The notes under the pieces are model-generated. The model saw only the letters and a list, made by a program, of their open reading frames with translations, was not told the DNA's origin and ran no database searches. Both the position numbers and the translations under genes were made by a program. Shown here one piece after another: positions 22,675 to 34,237 of a DNA stretch of 64,000 nucleotides. The stretch comes from Neonectria sp. B-13 (Eukaryota; Ascomycota; Sordariomycetes; Hypocreales; Nectriaceae): positions 372,001 through 436,000 of the forward strand of contig NOKP01000024.1 in the NCBI GenBank assembly GCA_002682825.1, given 5' to 3'. Each line of letters opens with the position of its first letter. Position 1 is the first letter of the stretch.

Positions 22675-24689
22675 CTAGCTTGGTGGCGATACGACAATGT
22701 AATCCCGCACCACTGCCGTACCATCCTCCAACGCTTCCAGTTGCTTATCCGAGCAGGTCAAGGGTGCCTGACGCAAGAAGCACGTCGGCTTAGGACTTTT
22801 AGGCAACTTGTTCTTGACGCTGAAGCTGCTCAATGGCCCGTTGCTGCTGTAGTCTCCTGCAGCACCAATCTCAATCCGGCCGGTAGCAACGTCTCGACCG
22901 AAGATGGCCCTCTTGAAGATCTGATACACAGTTTCCGGCTGGTACGCGGCAACCGAGTGTCCGGCTTCAAAGACGCGTGAGAAAGAAACATTGCCATGCT
23001 GCCTTACCAAGCCGCCGACGTAGCTAGAGTTAGTTTTGATGTGGGCGTATCCAGCGGATCGAAAGCTAGGGGCTTCAGGGTATGTCATGCTCAAGCTGAC
23101 GTTCTCGACACCAAGCCCTATGGAAGCGTGAGTTAATTGCCATGGATGAGATACTGAAAGGACATGCACTCACAGTTGCAACGGTAATCGCGGTCTCCAT
23201 AAACGAGGGCGAGATTCACTCCAGCTGAGAGGATGTACTCGATGGTGGACATGCTGTGGACCATCTCATCGCCTGTAACGTACAACATATTCATGCCGAC
23301 AGTCGGTCCGCCCAGGGTGAAATTAACCGGGACTCCGAGCGCCTCTTGAACCCAGCGCTGGTTGAAGAACGGTGTCTCATAATCTGCTGGAAAGATACCA
23401 GGAAGTTTGAGAGCGATATCAAAAACGCTCATCGGCGATTCGGAAGTGTACGCTCCCTGGATGGTGTCGAAGCAGAGATGGGTAGCAGCCACACAAGCCT
23501 CGTTTACTTGGGCGTTGTTCCCCATTTGTTTCGGGTCTTTCTTTGCTTGTAGAGTTCGACATCGATCAGCCAGATCATAGCATCCGTCTTTTTTAGTAAC
23601 GTTGTGCTTGGCCATCTCATAGGTTTCCTTGGAGATGGCATGAACGCCGTAGGTGTTGTTGTAAGCGAGTTCTGGATATGAGAGGACCTGGCTCTTTATG
23701 TCGACGCAACCATTGTTAATGCCAAGCGTACCCAGACGAAATTTCATTGCGTGACAGTCGTCAATCGTGCCATTATCGATTTCTTCGTTTCGGTGCTGAA
23801 AATAGGCCACTGTCGCAGGACCAAAGAAACCAGCATACTGGGCGGGATTATGTTAGTGCATGTGAGCCGCAGCCTGGGGACCGATAGCGTACCGAGTATG
23901 TCCAAAAGTTGATCTCGTCATTTGTGGTCTTGTATTCGGGGAATTCTTGGAACCACACTTGAGATATCTGCCAAACCTGCTGAGCGACTTGTCCGGTAGT
24001 ATTCGCGGTGTCGCGTGAATCCGTGCTGGAAAGTGTAGCTGCGATGGATGTCAAGTTCGTCGGTACGCTATGAGATCCCTTTGGCGCAGGCGTGAAGATG
24101 TTTGACAGTAAATCGAGTGTGCCGTTCTGGGGCTTCGTAAACGAGTATCCAGTTTGAACTGGTACATCAAGGTACAAAATGTTGACATCATTATTCCAGG
24201 ACCAAGGATTCAGAGTTGTGCTATTGCTGTCACTGTTGATGTTGCATGGAAAGCCACTTGTGCCGTCCAGAAAGCTTTCTCCGGGACCTCCCGGGATATA
24301 AATGGTTGTAGGAGCATGGGCGGCATTGTTCCTGGACTCTGAAGATGTATTAGCACGACTGCTTCTAGAAGCAGGCGACGAGACGAGACTAACCGAAGTA
24401 CCAGAAGAAGATGCTGGCGTCGTAAGTCTTGTCAACATTGGGCAGCGTGATGAACCCGCTGTATCCTTTTACTCCAGGAGTTGTTTCGCAGATGGTTGTC
24501 TTGGAGACATTAGACACATTCGTTGAGCTGAGAATTAGAACAACATACCTTTTTATACGAGATTGAAATATCGGGATAGTTGCGTGACTGTAAATGCGTC
24601 ACGCCCGTGGGCAATGGCACGAATGTTCCATGTCTGGCGGAGGCAAGTGTCGGAAGCAGCAGCAGCGCAGACGCTAGAATGCAAAACAT
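22675..24689 (-). CDS. Secreted serine carboxypeptidase (family S10)
   Basis: Minus-strand exons 24689-24549, 24499-24394, 24338-23893, 23837-23174 and 23117-22675, giving 599 residues, all junctions in phase. A signal peptide (MFCILASALLLLPTLASA) directs secretion. S10 features: oxyanion segment IYIPGGPGESFLDG, the nucleophile Ser in WTYSYAGFFGP (formed across the splice, where the family usually has GESYGG), the Asp in VYGDRDYRCNWLG (the Trp codon is also rebuilt by splicing), and the His in FEAGHSVAAYQPE. Many NxS/T sites suit an extracellular protein. The enzyme removes C-terminal residues from peptides at acidic pH. The nucleophile context is divergent (YSYAG), but the triad appears complete. 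Confidence 0.9.
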
Positions 24690-26073
24690 TTCAGCGGTGT
24701 TTCGAGACCTTGAAACAGTGCAACAGTGAAGGAGTCTGCTTTTCCAGCTTCAGAGTCTGCAATTGCTGTCTGTTTCGTATCCATCCGAATGATAGTATGG
24801 CGACGAGGGAGGCTGTTATATATGTGTGGTTTCACGCCAGTCACATTGCCAAAAGAAAGAATAATGGATCTCATTTGACCCTGGCTAACAGTGCTGTACG
24901 GTTAGGATGCCGAATTTGCCTGGTGTCCATGGGGCGAAGGCAGCATAGCCATGGGACGGATGTAAGCCCTTACCGCGATGCACTCATGTGGGAAACTCCC
25001 CTTTTACCGAACTGGCCAATGGGAAGCCCTCTTGGTCGCCAAACTAGGACGAGTAAGGACTAGGCCAGCTGCGATTGGCGAGCAGGATTCGGGTGGGGGA
25101 TGGATGTAAGCCTGGAATTGATGTCGCCCTAACAAACAAGATCTTGTGTCTCTTATGAGTTCTCAAGCTTACCCAGCACACGGATATTACGGCCATTTAG
25201 GACATTCACTCGCCTTATGTCTCGTGTTGACTTGCCATCAGTCAAGCATCAATGGACCTCTACTTTACATATAACCTCCATCCCATCAACCCGCCAAGTA
25301 TCCCCAACCATCGTTGCAACGCGGCCTTCCGTTGTTGTTTCAAGGCCGAGCTTGGAACATCTTACAGGTCTAGGGTGATTTATTTACAAGCCAGGACTGA
25401 TTGGAAGACCTTTCTGCTTCTTCTTTTTTCTTTTATTCTTTTTTTCTTTTAAAGTCCATCCTGCTTGCTCTGTTTGCTCGAAAATTCGTCATGTTTGAAA
25501 GGTAACCAAGCGCGAACAATACCAGAACATTTTTTCTGCATCGTAACCGATTACAAGCCAATATACCCGTATCTTTGTGGTCACCCGCCTTTTCCCTCTT
25601 GCGCGCGGAGTCGGTCCCGCGCGGAGGAGCACGACGGCGCGTGGTCGTCGAAGCTAAACCGCTCGTCAATTAATTGGTGCTATACGTCCAGCCCTCATCC
25701 TCACACAAGTGATTTGTTAGCATGCGCTTAGAACTGCCCAAGCCTCGATGGATGCTTCAGATACTGCGTCATTGCATCCGTTAGTCGACACGTGGAGGCC
25801 AATCCGGAATCTCCCGCCGCGGCCACAAGCAGAAACATAAAGTTATGGATTGATAATTAGTGGGCAACTGCACTAGCGCTTGCACATTCCCTTCTCAGCG
25901 CAACTTCTCCTCTGCGGCAGCCAACTGAAGGCTCTCAATGTTGAAGTGAAGTCAATCGATGGAGTGGGGTAAAAAGCACGTTAAATACTCAGCTCTCCCT
26001 CCTGGGTTTATGAACAAGCCACGACATAGAAGCAATATCACGACTGACTTCGATCAATCAATATTCTCAAGTC
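24690..26073. other. Divergent intergenic region
   Basis: 1.4 kb between the carboxypeptidase and SDR starts. It holds promoters on both sides and a pyrimidine-rich tract near 25410-25450. No gene supported. Confidence 0.5.
24816..24822 (-). promoter_or_regulatory. TATA-like box of carboxypeptidase gene
   Basis: TATATAA on the minus strand, about 130 bp upstream of the ATG at 24689. Spacing fits a core promoter, but no transcript start is known. Confidence 0.4.
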
Positions 26074-27042
26074 ATGAACATGGACTCTTTAAAGGGGCAG
26101 ACCGCTTTTATTGTCAGAACCTGATTCGGCCCCTCAAACCCTGACTAGAAGATGCTAACAAAGTACAGACTGGTGCTTCAATGGGCATCGGCGAGGCCAT
26201 CGCCATCAAACTAGCCGAGCATGGCGTCAACATCGCGTTGGTATCGAGGAGCAAGGTAAAATGATTCCCGTCGAGAACCCGTACCTGGCTAACGACTTGC
26301 AAATAGGATAAGCTAGAAGCAGTGCGTGACAAGATCGCAGCGAAGGCTTCTGGGGTGAAGATTGGCGTTTACCCAATCGATATTCAAAACCACGTCGACG
26401 TCGAAAAGACTGTCCGCCAAGTTGTAGCCGAGCTGGGGGAGATAGACATTCTCATCAACAACGTGCGTTCAACGAGTCACGCCACCTCTAAGCAGTCTTG
26501 CTAATAGATCATAGGCTGGTCTTGCCCTAGGAGCACCGGGGAGATTCTGGGAACTCCCAATGGAATTGATCACGCAAATGTCTGGGACGAACATGAACGG
26601 GGTCATGTTTGCCACTCACGCAGTTCTCAACCACAGCATGTGGCCGAGAAAACGGGGCACAATTCTCAATGTTTCCTCAGTCACTGGGTTAGAGTGCCCC
26701 CCGTTTGATGGAGAAGCTGTCTACCACGCTACTAAGGCCTTCCTTGAGGGTTTCACCAACAGTCTGCGCATGGAAACTTCCGGATCCGATATCAGGGTGT
26801 TGACTCTGCGGCCAGGATGTGTGACAACGAACTTTCATCTCCAGCGGGTCAAGTACGACGAGGAGGCCATGGACGAATTCTTCTACGGCTATGAGCCCCT
26901 AGTGGCGGAAGATATCGCAGAGTCGGCGATGTACATGCTTAGTCTTCCCACACGGGTCTCAATCAAGGCGCTGGACTGTGTTCCAACAGCACAACGTGCA
27001 CTCACCCGATTTGACCGGGAGTGGAATGCCCGACGCGAATAG
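26074..27042 (+). CDS. Short-chain dehydrogenase/reductase (SDR)
   Basis: Proposed exons are 26074-26112, 26169-26255, 26307-26462 and 26515-27042, giving 269 residues, within the classical SDR range. The cofactor motif TGASMGIG is at residues 14-21, LINNAG is formed across the third intron, NVSSVTG precedes the catalytic region, and YHATK (Tyr about 164, Lys about 168) is the active site. The likely reaction is NAD(P)-linked reduction of a carbonyl; the substrate cannot be told. The first intron uses a poor donor (GTCAGA), although its branch region (GCTAACA) and CAG acceptor are good and the join gives the expected AFI-TGAS. If that donor is not used, exon 1 would be elsewhere. Confidence 0.82.
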
Positions 27043-28031
27043 TCTATAAATAGAGCTTCAGTACTGTAATAGTAGCAGTAGAATCTACTTGATGCTTATT
27101 CCGCCCTTGAAATCGGGGTCTATTATGTCATGCTTCCGTCGTGTTTTCCAATGATGGCGAAAGAGCCTTGCTGAAGCAAGTATGTCATCAACGTCCAAAT
27201 TTCTTGGTGTTATTCTAGTTAATCAATCGAGTCTGGTATAAACGTGGATGATGGATGCCCGAATTATCGGTTGGATTGAAGGATTCCTTCGTGTTTGACC
27301 TTGACCACAGATCGTGTGCTCATCTCTAACCAACTGGCTTGGACCGCATGAAGTGTTCTTCCTAGGTCCTTTGCGTGAGTAATCCTCGAAGATATTTACA
27401 TGGCATTTCTATTTGTCAAATAGGAAATCTCTCCTTCCTGTAACGCACTTGTTTCGTCCACGGTTGAAGCTCTGGGGAACGCAGTCTATTTAATACGACG
27501 GTCGTTTGACGACAAGCCCTGCGGACCGCTAGCACACCCTTAGTCACGCCACGTGGGATGTCGGGCTTCGGCAAGCCAGGTATCCCACGTGGCGACCGAA
27601 GCCCGAGGCTATTCACAGCACTGCCTCCAACTATGCCTTCAGTTAGTAAGGTTCTCAGTGCCCAAGACCAATTTATTGCTTACAAAAACCTTAGACTACC
27701 TAGCACTTAACACCGCATTAACGCCTCTTGCTGGGTTTCACCCTCTCTAGGCCCGGCGCTTGTTCCACTTTGGGCAGCTCGGTCCTTAAGCTTTCCCCTC
27801 GTAATATCGGTTACGGAGCTTAAGCTTTTATGGGTCGGCACTTTGTAGCGGCAGTGTCTGTCACTTACATAGCAGGTCCGATGAGCGCATGAAAGAGGTC
27901 TCGTAATTGAGGGCGCAATAATGCGATCTCTAAGAGATGGAAGCAACCATGCATATATATCCTTATGTCCTCTCGCCCCAGTTACCGCTTTGACAGCATC
28001 ACATCCCCCGCTTTAAGATACTGTCTTGATC
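27043..28031. other. Intergenic region with interlocked inverted repeats
   Basis: No gene supported. It contains two interlocked perfect inverted repeats around 27547-27606 (listed separately). A TATA-like run (CATATATATCC) lies near 27951, about 80 bp before the GMC start codon. The rest could be mobile-element debris, but I recognise no terminal repeats or coding remnant. Confidence 0.45.
27547..27606. repeat. Two interlocked perfect inverted repeats
   Basis: A 13-bp arm CGCCACGTGGGAT (27547-27559) pairs with ATCCCACGTGGCG (27582-27594), and an 11-bp arm TCGGGCTTCGG (27561-27571) pairs with CCGAAGCCCGA (27596-27606). Order is A-B-A'-B', so both stems cannot form in one simple hairpin. Each A arm contains the palindrome CACGTG. 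Confidence 0.85.
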
Positions 28032-30326
28032 ATGAGTAATTCCAAGCTGGCCGCCATTGCGGCATTCTTGTCGATACAGGGAGCTCTGGCCTCTCCGTAC
28101 TTCCCCGGCCAATACAAGACAAGTGCACGGCAACTGCTCACCTCGTACGATTACGTTGTGGTCGGCGGTGGTGCCTCTGGTCTTACAGTGGCAAACCGTT
28201 TGTCTGAGAATTCTGGTAGGGCAGCCAATGCACTGTTTTTATTTTAAATCATCTGCTTACAAGTGCGATTAGATGTCACTGTTCTGGTTATCGAAGCCGG
28301 AGACTTGTAAGTTGTGCCCAAACACTCGTCTAGCTCAAATCAGCTCACCAGTGCCTAGCGACGCGAATGAAGACTTCGTTACCATCCCAGGCCTTGCTGG
28401 CGGTGCTGTTGGAACTAAGTACGACTGGAACCTTACCTACACTGCAAGCGAATCACTCGGCGGTCGAAATGTGTCCATCCCCCAGGGTAAAGTCGTTGGA
28501 GGGTCCACCAAGTTGAACCGCATGGTCTTCGATCGAGGTTCCAAGTCGGATTACGACCGTTGGGCAACGCTTGGGAATGAGGGCTGGAACTGGGATGCCC
28601 TGTTGCCCTACTTCAAGAAGGTGTGTGCAACCTCCGCTTGCCCTCCCGTGAACTGGCTTCATCAGAGTGAGACTAACATGATCACTATCACTTGCATAGA
28701 ACGAGAAGTTCACTCCCCCAAGCGATGCTCTTGTAGCCGAGTACAACATAACTTTTGATGCCGCGGCTCATGGTACTTCGGGGTATATGCACTCCAGCTA
28801 TTCGCCCTTTTTCTGGCCCACAACAAGTAAGATGTCCAAATCCGCTGGATATTTTAACAAGAACCGGCCACTGACAATAATTCCTTGCCCCGTGTAGAGA
28901 ACATGGTTAGTGCTCTGAAGGAACTGAAGATCCCGATCTCCAAGGACCAGGCCAACGGGAATGCCCTTGGCGGATATTTCTGCCCTCACAACCAAGACCC
29001 CGTGGCCATTACTCGCTCCTCAGCCCGGGAAGCATACTACAACAAATTTACTCAGCGCCAAAATCTTCACTTGATCAGCGGCCACCAGGTGACGCGCATC
29101 GTTACCAAGAAGACCTCTAGCGCTGTCAAGGTGACCGGTGTAGAGGTAAGAGGTTCTGCTGTTTTTGTTCCTCCATCAGAATAGAATCGCTAATTGGCCT
29201 AATCGCAGTTTGCTACGTCCAAAAACGCTGCTCGTGGGACTATTCAGGTCAAGAAGGAAGCCATCTTGGCAGCCGGCGCGATCCACACACCCCAGATTCT
29301 ACAGATTTCTGGCATCGGTGATTCGAAAACGCTGTCTAGCATCAACGTTAAGACTGTCGTGGACCTCCCAGCCGTCGGTCAGAATTTCCATGACCATGTC
29401 TTGCTCGCCGTGGTCAACGTTAGTACGTGATGAAACCCCCCTCCGCACTAGTTCAGTTTCTTCATTGCTTACCACTACCACAGTCAGTGCACCCCTGACA
29501 AACAGCATGCTGACCAGTAATGCTACGTTCGCTGCCCAAGCACGAGCTCAGTATGACCAGAAGAAGCAGGGTCCCTTGACTTCGCCTACAGGAGACTTCT
29601 TGGCCTTCTTACCTCTGTCAACCTACTCCGAAGCCAGCTCCAGCATCAACGCCCAAGCTGCTGGTCAGGATGGAACAACCTTCTTGCCTTCTGGCACCCC
29701 TTCCGAGGTTGTAAAGGGCTACAAAGCCCAGCAAAAGGTTCTCAACAGCAAGCTGCTTAGCAAGGACTCGGCGATCCTCGAGGTCATCTGGGCCGATGGC
29801 GTCATGATCCTAGGTCTTCAACACCCTTACTCCCGAGGCAGCGTGAAAGCTTCGTCCGCCTGTACTTTTGATGCCCCGATCGCCGATGCAGGCTTCCTCC
29901 GAAACCCCCTGGACGTGGCTATTCTCGCTGAAGGTGTCAGGTTCACCCGAACGCTTGCCGCCACATCAGCAATTGCGCCCCTGCAGCCGTTCGAAGTTGT
30001 CCCTGGAGTGAACGTGACGAGCGATGCGGATCTGGAGCAGTTCATCCGGTCAAGCGCTTCGACTCTCTTCCATCCAGGTGGCTCCTGCAAGATGGGCAAG
30101 AGGGATGAGGGCGGTGTTGTTGACGGGCAGCTCAAGGTCTATGGAGTGCAAGGACTCCGGATCGTTGATGCTAGTGTGATTCCTTTGTTGCCAGCTTCAC
30201 ATACCATGACGACTGTATATGCCGTTGCTGAGAGGGTACGTTTAGTGCATTCCATCTAACCTTGTGAACCATTGCTAATTCGCATTTCAACAGGCTGCCG
30301 ACATCATCAAGCGCGCGCAGAAGTAA
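28032..30326 (+). CDS. Secreted GMC oxidoreductase (aryl-alcohol oxidase / glucose oxidase type)
   Basis: Eight exons: 28032-28215, 28273-28306, 28359-28620, 28700-28826, 28898-29145, 29209-29422, 29484-30235 and 30294-30326, total 617 residues and in phase throughout. Signal peptide ending GALAS. The FAD-binding motif YVVVGGGASG (about residues 41-50) and VTVLVIEAGD form the Rossmann fold; GGSTKLNRMVFDRGS and GAIHTPQILQISGIG match the two GMC signatures. The C-terminal FHPGGSCKMG and PASHTMTTVYAVAE contain the expected active-site histidines. FAD-dependent oxidation of an alcohol or sugar with release of H2O2 is the likely chemistry, extracellular. An LNR replaces the more usual MNG, so substrate choice may differ. 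A P450 relic lies just downstream. Confidence 0.9.
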
Positions 30327-32245
30327 ATGATCCTGGAGGTACCGGCCATATATAACTGCATTTAAGACTTGTACATTAGTTTATTCCCTCTTCCCGTCCC
30401 AGTCACATCTTCATGCCAGCTTTTTGTACAACTTGTGGACCGTCCCTAAAGGGCTTCCAGTTTTATATCAGAGATTGATAATATGTGCCTTCCGTTCTAA
30501 CTTAAATTGGCCTTGCCATCGAGGCTATTCACGCAACTACGTAGGCCCTCTGCGGTATCTTCTTTGACTTATTAAAGCAACCCGAATACACCGAGCGCCT
30601 CCGAGATGAAATCCGCACCGTCCTTGGCGAAGGAGGCTGGAAGAAGTGTAGTGTGTTCCAGTTGAAGCGCTCAGGTGTTATGATCCTTCCAAAAGGTGTC
30701 AAACCGATGGTTACTACTGGAAGATGGCAAAGGATGACGATGGTGCATCTCGTATTGAGGGCTTTGACCTGCCAGCATGAGTATCACCTGCACCGGGTAA
30801 GGGTTCCATTAATACTTTGCGCCTGTCGTAAGTCGACGAGTTAGTCGAGAGGACATTGAATCATATGAAGAGCCAAGATGTGTAGGGTAGGGAGAAGTGC
30901 GAAATCCTGAAGGGCCTGTTCCTGCACTATGATAGCGATGGAATAAGCGAACATGAAATGAGATTAGCATGTACGAGAAGGACCACCTTTTATTAGGAAG
31001 TAGTTGAAGACAAAGATGGGTAATATGTCTAAGATGATGGTAAAAGCGAAATCAGATCGCTAGGCTTCGACTGTGCCACAGATGACCTGGATGCATGCGG
31101 GTGAAGATCAAGATGAAATGCTATTCCAAGTTTATTGCTACCAACGGGAAAGGTGAAATCATTTGTACAAATATTACACAATCATAGATAGTTGATGCCT
31201 ATGAGGTTTTCTTATCCAATGTGTAGGACAATCGTAATCCAGATAAAGTTAGCAGCCGGATGTGTGGGATCCTCATCAGCACAGGCGCCGTGACTGTCAC
31301 TTGGAAGTAGACAAAAGGGCGAAATGAAGCCACTTGGGTTTGTTTTAGTGTCGAGGAAATCTCAGTCTCTGAGACGGCACATACGCAAGAGAAATGGGGA
31401 ATTCGAGCGTAAGAAGGGGGTGGCATTTCTTGCGAGGCGAGGCCACAGCGCGCCTTACGAATTTAGAGACAATGACGTATGTATGCTCAGACGTTTACGG
31501 GCCGTGTAGCTAGGCTTGGGATGGACTATCAAATCTACCATGATTGGCGGCCTTTCGCTTGACAGACCCCGAATGCTTCTCCAATGTGACCTCGTTTGAC
31601 TTTGCGGGACTAGAGTGGGGGAAAACAAGGAACTCTAAAACTGAACATGGTGAGGATCTGCAACCTGTCCTTCTGCAGTACGAGGCCTTGGAATCCGTGC
31701 ACCGGAGAGCCCGCGACGATGCGGAATTTGCGTCATTTACCGTTGAGTACCACGCTTCGTGTCTCTCTCTCTTTGACGATATCGCACAATCCCCACATCG
31801 CCTAGGGACCTTCCTGATACATGTCCCAATCGGCATAGAAACCACCTCTACTCCGAACACTAGGAGCCTTTTCGTCTTTTGCCTCTACGAGTTCCCCCTC
31901 TGCCTAGCTCGGGTCGCGGATTAGTTGTCCGAATCAAGCCTAGGAAGGGTTGAAACATCCTAAGCAAATGCCGCTCCACTGCAGTGAGGAGATAGTGAGC
32001 GCTAAGGATTGGCCGTAATCTAGTACCTGCTCTATACGAGTGATCGGTGTAAAAATTTCCCAGGAAGCCCGGTCAGTGGAGAACTGATTTTGGAGATTTC
32101 TTGATTCGAATTCACGCATAAGTAGTCTAGATAGATAAACATGCAGTTTCCCTTTTAGTCACCGTGCAACTCGCCAAACTGTCGTCATTGACGGGCTGTT
32201 GATCTGTCGACCTTTTCTACCCACCGTTGATCAACACCTTCCAAC
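30327..32245. other. Intergenic region containing a P450 relic
   Basis: 1.9 kb with no intact gene. A cytochrome P450 fragment lies at 30548-30772. An open frame at 31544-31924 lacks an ATG near its start and shows no motif; it is not called. Confidence 0.5.
30548..30772 (+). pseudogene. Cytochrome P450 relic
   Basis: One frame reads FFDLLKQPEYTERLRDEIR then TVLGEGGWKK, which matches the segment after the I-helix of fungal P450s (residues linking to the K-helix). After a loss of frame, LPKGVK and then DGYYWKMAKDD with GASRIEGFD resemble the region before the haem loop (family form: FDGYRWYKMR...). The K-helix ExxR and the haem-binding Cys segment are missing, and stops and frameshifts interrupt the rest. 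It is a decayed fragment of about 75 codons. Confidence 0.6.
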
Positions 32246-33328
32246 ATGAGGACAAACATTCAGACAATCGCGACGGCGCTCTGCCTGTTTGCATCCTATC
32301 CCATTTCCGATGCCGCGCCTACCAAAGAACTCGCTGGTCCCCAGCTCAAGCACTGGCCCGCGAAAGCCGCTCGAGCGCTGAACAAGATGATCGCTCGCAA
32401 TGCCAACAGCGGACGTTATGCCGCCTTCGACATGGACAACACCAGCTACCAATTCGACCTCGAAGAGTCGCTGCTGCCTTTTCTCGAGAACAAGGACATT
32501 TTGACACGCGAGACTATGGACCCGACCCTCAAGCTCATTCCCTTCAAGGACACAGCCAACCATACCGAGAGTCTGTACAGCTACTACAGTCGTCTATGCG
32601 AGCTCGACGACGAAGTGTGCTATCCGTGGGTCGCGGAGATCTTCAGCGGCTTCCCACTGAGCGAGCTCAAGGTCTATGTCGACGAGCTCATGGCACTCAA
32701 CGAAACGATTCCGACGACGTATTACGACGGCGATGTGGTGACTTCGACCGAAATCACCCCTCCCAAGATCTTCGAAGGCCAGGTCGAGCTTTATAACAGG
32801 CTTATGGCAAACGGAATCGAGGTATACGTCGTCAGCGCTGCGTCTGAGGAACTTGTCCGAATGGTAGCATCGGATCCCAAGTACGGCTACAACGTCAAGC
32901 CTGAAAACGTTATCGGCGTGTCGGTTCTGATGAAGGACAAGAACGGTGGCCTCACGACGGCTAGGAAGCAGATTACAGAGGGGGATTACGACCAGGAAGC
33001 CAACTTGGACCTCGTCATGACGCCGTTCCTATGGTCTCCTGCAACTTGGAAGGCAGGCAAGTGGGCTGCTATCCTCACCTTTATTGACCAGTGGAAGAAG
33101 CCCATCCTTGTTGGTGGAGATACTCCCGACAGCGATGGCCCAATGCTTTTCCACGGAGTGGACGTTGCTCGTGGAGGTATTCATTTGTGGATTAATCGCA
33201 AGGACGCCTACATGACCGACATCGAGGGAATGATGGAGGACTTTTCGAAGGCGCAAAAGAAGGAGGGCCTTCCTGTTACGGCGGATAAGAACTGGGTTGT
33301 GGTTACGCCGGCTGACATTCATGCTTGA
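32246..33328 (+). CDS. Secreted HAD-superfamily acid phosphatase (phosphorylcholine phosphatase-like)
   Basis: Single exon of 360 residues with a signal peptide ([14 protein letters not shown]). HAD motif I is FDMDNTSY (nucleophile Asp about 62, acid/base Asp 64); motif II is YVVSAAS; motif IV is [11 protein letters not shown]. The sequence after motif I ([13 protein letters not shown]) resembles bacterial phosphorylcholine phosphatases of the PchP type, so a choline-phosphate or similar organic phosphate is a reasonable substrate (inference). It has its own promoter region; there is no neighbour with an obvious shared pathway. Codon usage is GC-rich and even, consistent with an expressed gene. 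Confidence 0.88.
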   Translation: MRTNIQTIATALCLFASYPISDAAPTKELAGPQLKHWPAKAARALNKMIARNANSGRYAAFDMDNTSYQFDLEESLLPFLENKDILTRETMDPTLKLIPFKDTANHTESLYSYYSRLCELDDEVCYPWVAEIFSGFPLSELKVYVDELMALNETIPTTYYDGDVVTSTEITPPKIFEGQVELYNRLMANGIEVYVVSAASEELVRMVASDPKYGYNVKPENVIGVSVLMKDKNGGLTTARKQITEGDYDQEANLDLVMTPFLWSPATWKAGKWAAILTFIDQWKKPILVGGDTPDSDGPMLFHGVDVARGGIHLWINRKDAYMTDIEGMMEDFSKAQKKEGLPVTADKNWVVVTPADIHA

Positions 33329-34237
33329 ACGGCTTCGTCATGCTAGGTCTCTCCAACTACATTAATTAATCTTTTCTGGCCTAGCCCCGCAAGGTCCGAT
33401 GCGATGTGATTCAGAGTCTTCCTTGCAGTAGATATAGGTGGGAAATAAAGTCTGATTGCACTTGTCCAAAGCACTACTCCAGGTCGAAGAAGTAAGGAAA
33501 CTGGTTCTGGTGTCGTTGAACGTACATGCCCAAATCCATCTTGTTTGTTGGATTTTATACAAAGCTTCAGACACTGTAACCCTCCTTTAACTTGATTCCA
33601 ATGACGCCACCGTCAGGAGGCCCTTACATAAGCTCGAAGAGGGATGGCTGAAGGCGGATATTAGTATTGTGCTTCACGTTGAAGTACAAGAGTTGATTGA
33701 CCAGTCCTCAGCCCATGCTAGAAACATTCTAGCTAAACAGAGTTCTCACGATAAGGGGAAGCATTTTCTTAGTTGTGTATGTAAAGGCCATAGCTGAGGA
33801 TGTAAGCTGTGTGAATGTCCCTGCGTTGTTGGTATTAATGGCCGCCCCCGAGGTTGGAAACAACCTAGAGCAGATTGCCATGTTCTCAGCCATTCTCATT
33901 GAACACCTTCGTCTCTATCATCTGTCCTCAGCTTTTGCCCATTACGCCTTCCGTCTTTGATAGTAGTAAGAGTAGCCCTTGCGGAAGTAAACGTGCCGGT
34001 CGCGGACTGTGAGCCGGACTTCTTCCCAAGTTTTAGCATCGGGATGTGCCGCAAGTGCTCCGTAGCCCGCCCCGCATCGGACAAAAGCCAGCCGACCGAC
34101 AGGGCTCGGTTCGCGAAAAGATGACTCCCGCTGTGGCCGGGTTTCAGCGGTCTAAGTTACCTTCAACTTACTTCCTCGTTCTGTCCAGACAAATCTACGC
34201 TGCATCGGAGGAATTCCTTTGCCAAGCTAATCACAAC
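33329..34237. other. Intergenic region
   Basis: 900 bp between the phosphatase and the ATP-grasp gene. Only short ORFs without motif. The open frame from 34046 runs into the ATP-grasp first exon but shows no family similarity upstream of 34238. Confidence 0.45.

Noticed and set aside
27640..27960. Possible transposon remnant before the GMC gene
   Set aside because: Sequence looks different from its flanks, but I found no terminal inverted repeats, target duplication or transposase-like frame to support it.
31544..31924. 126-codon ORF downstream of the GMC gene
   Set aside because: Starts with TTG, no nearby in-frame ATG with coding sequence, and no recognisable family; AT-rich surroundings.
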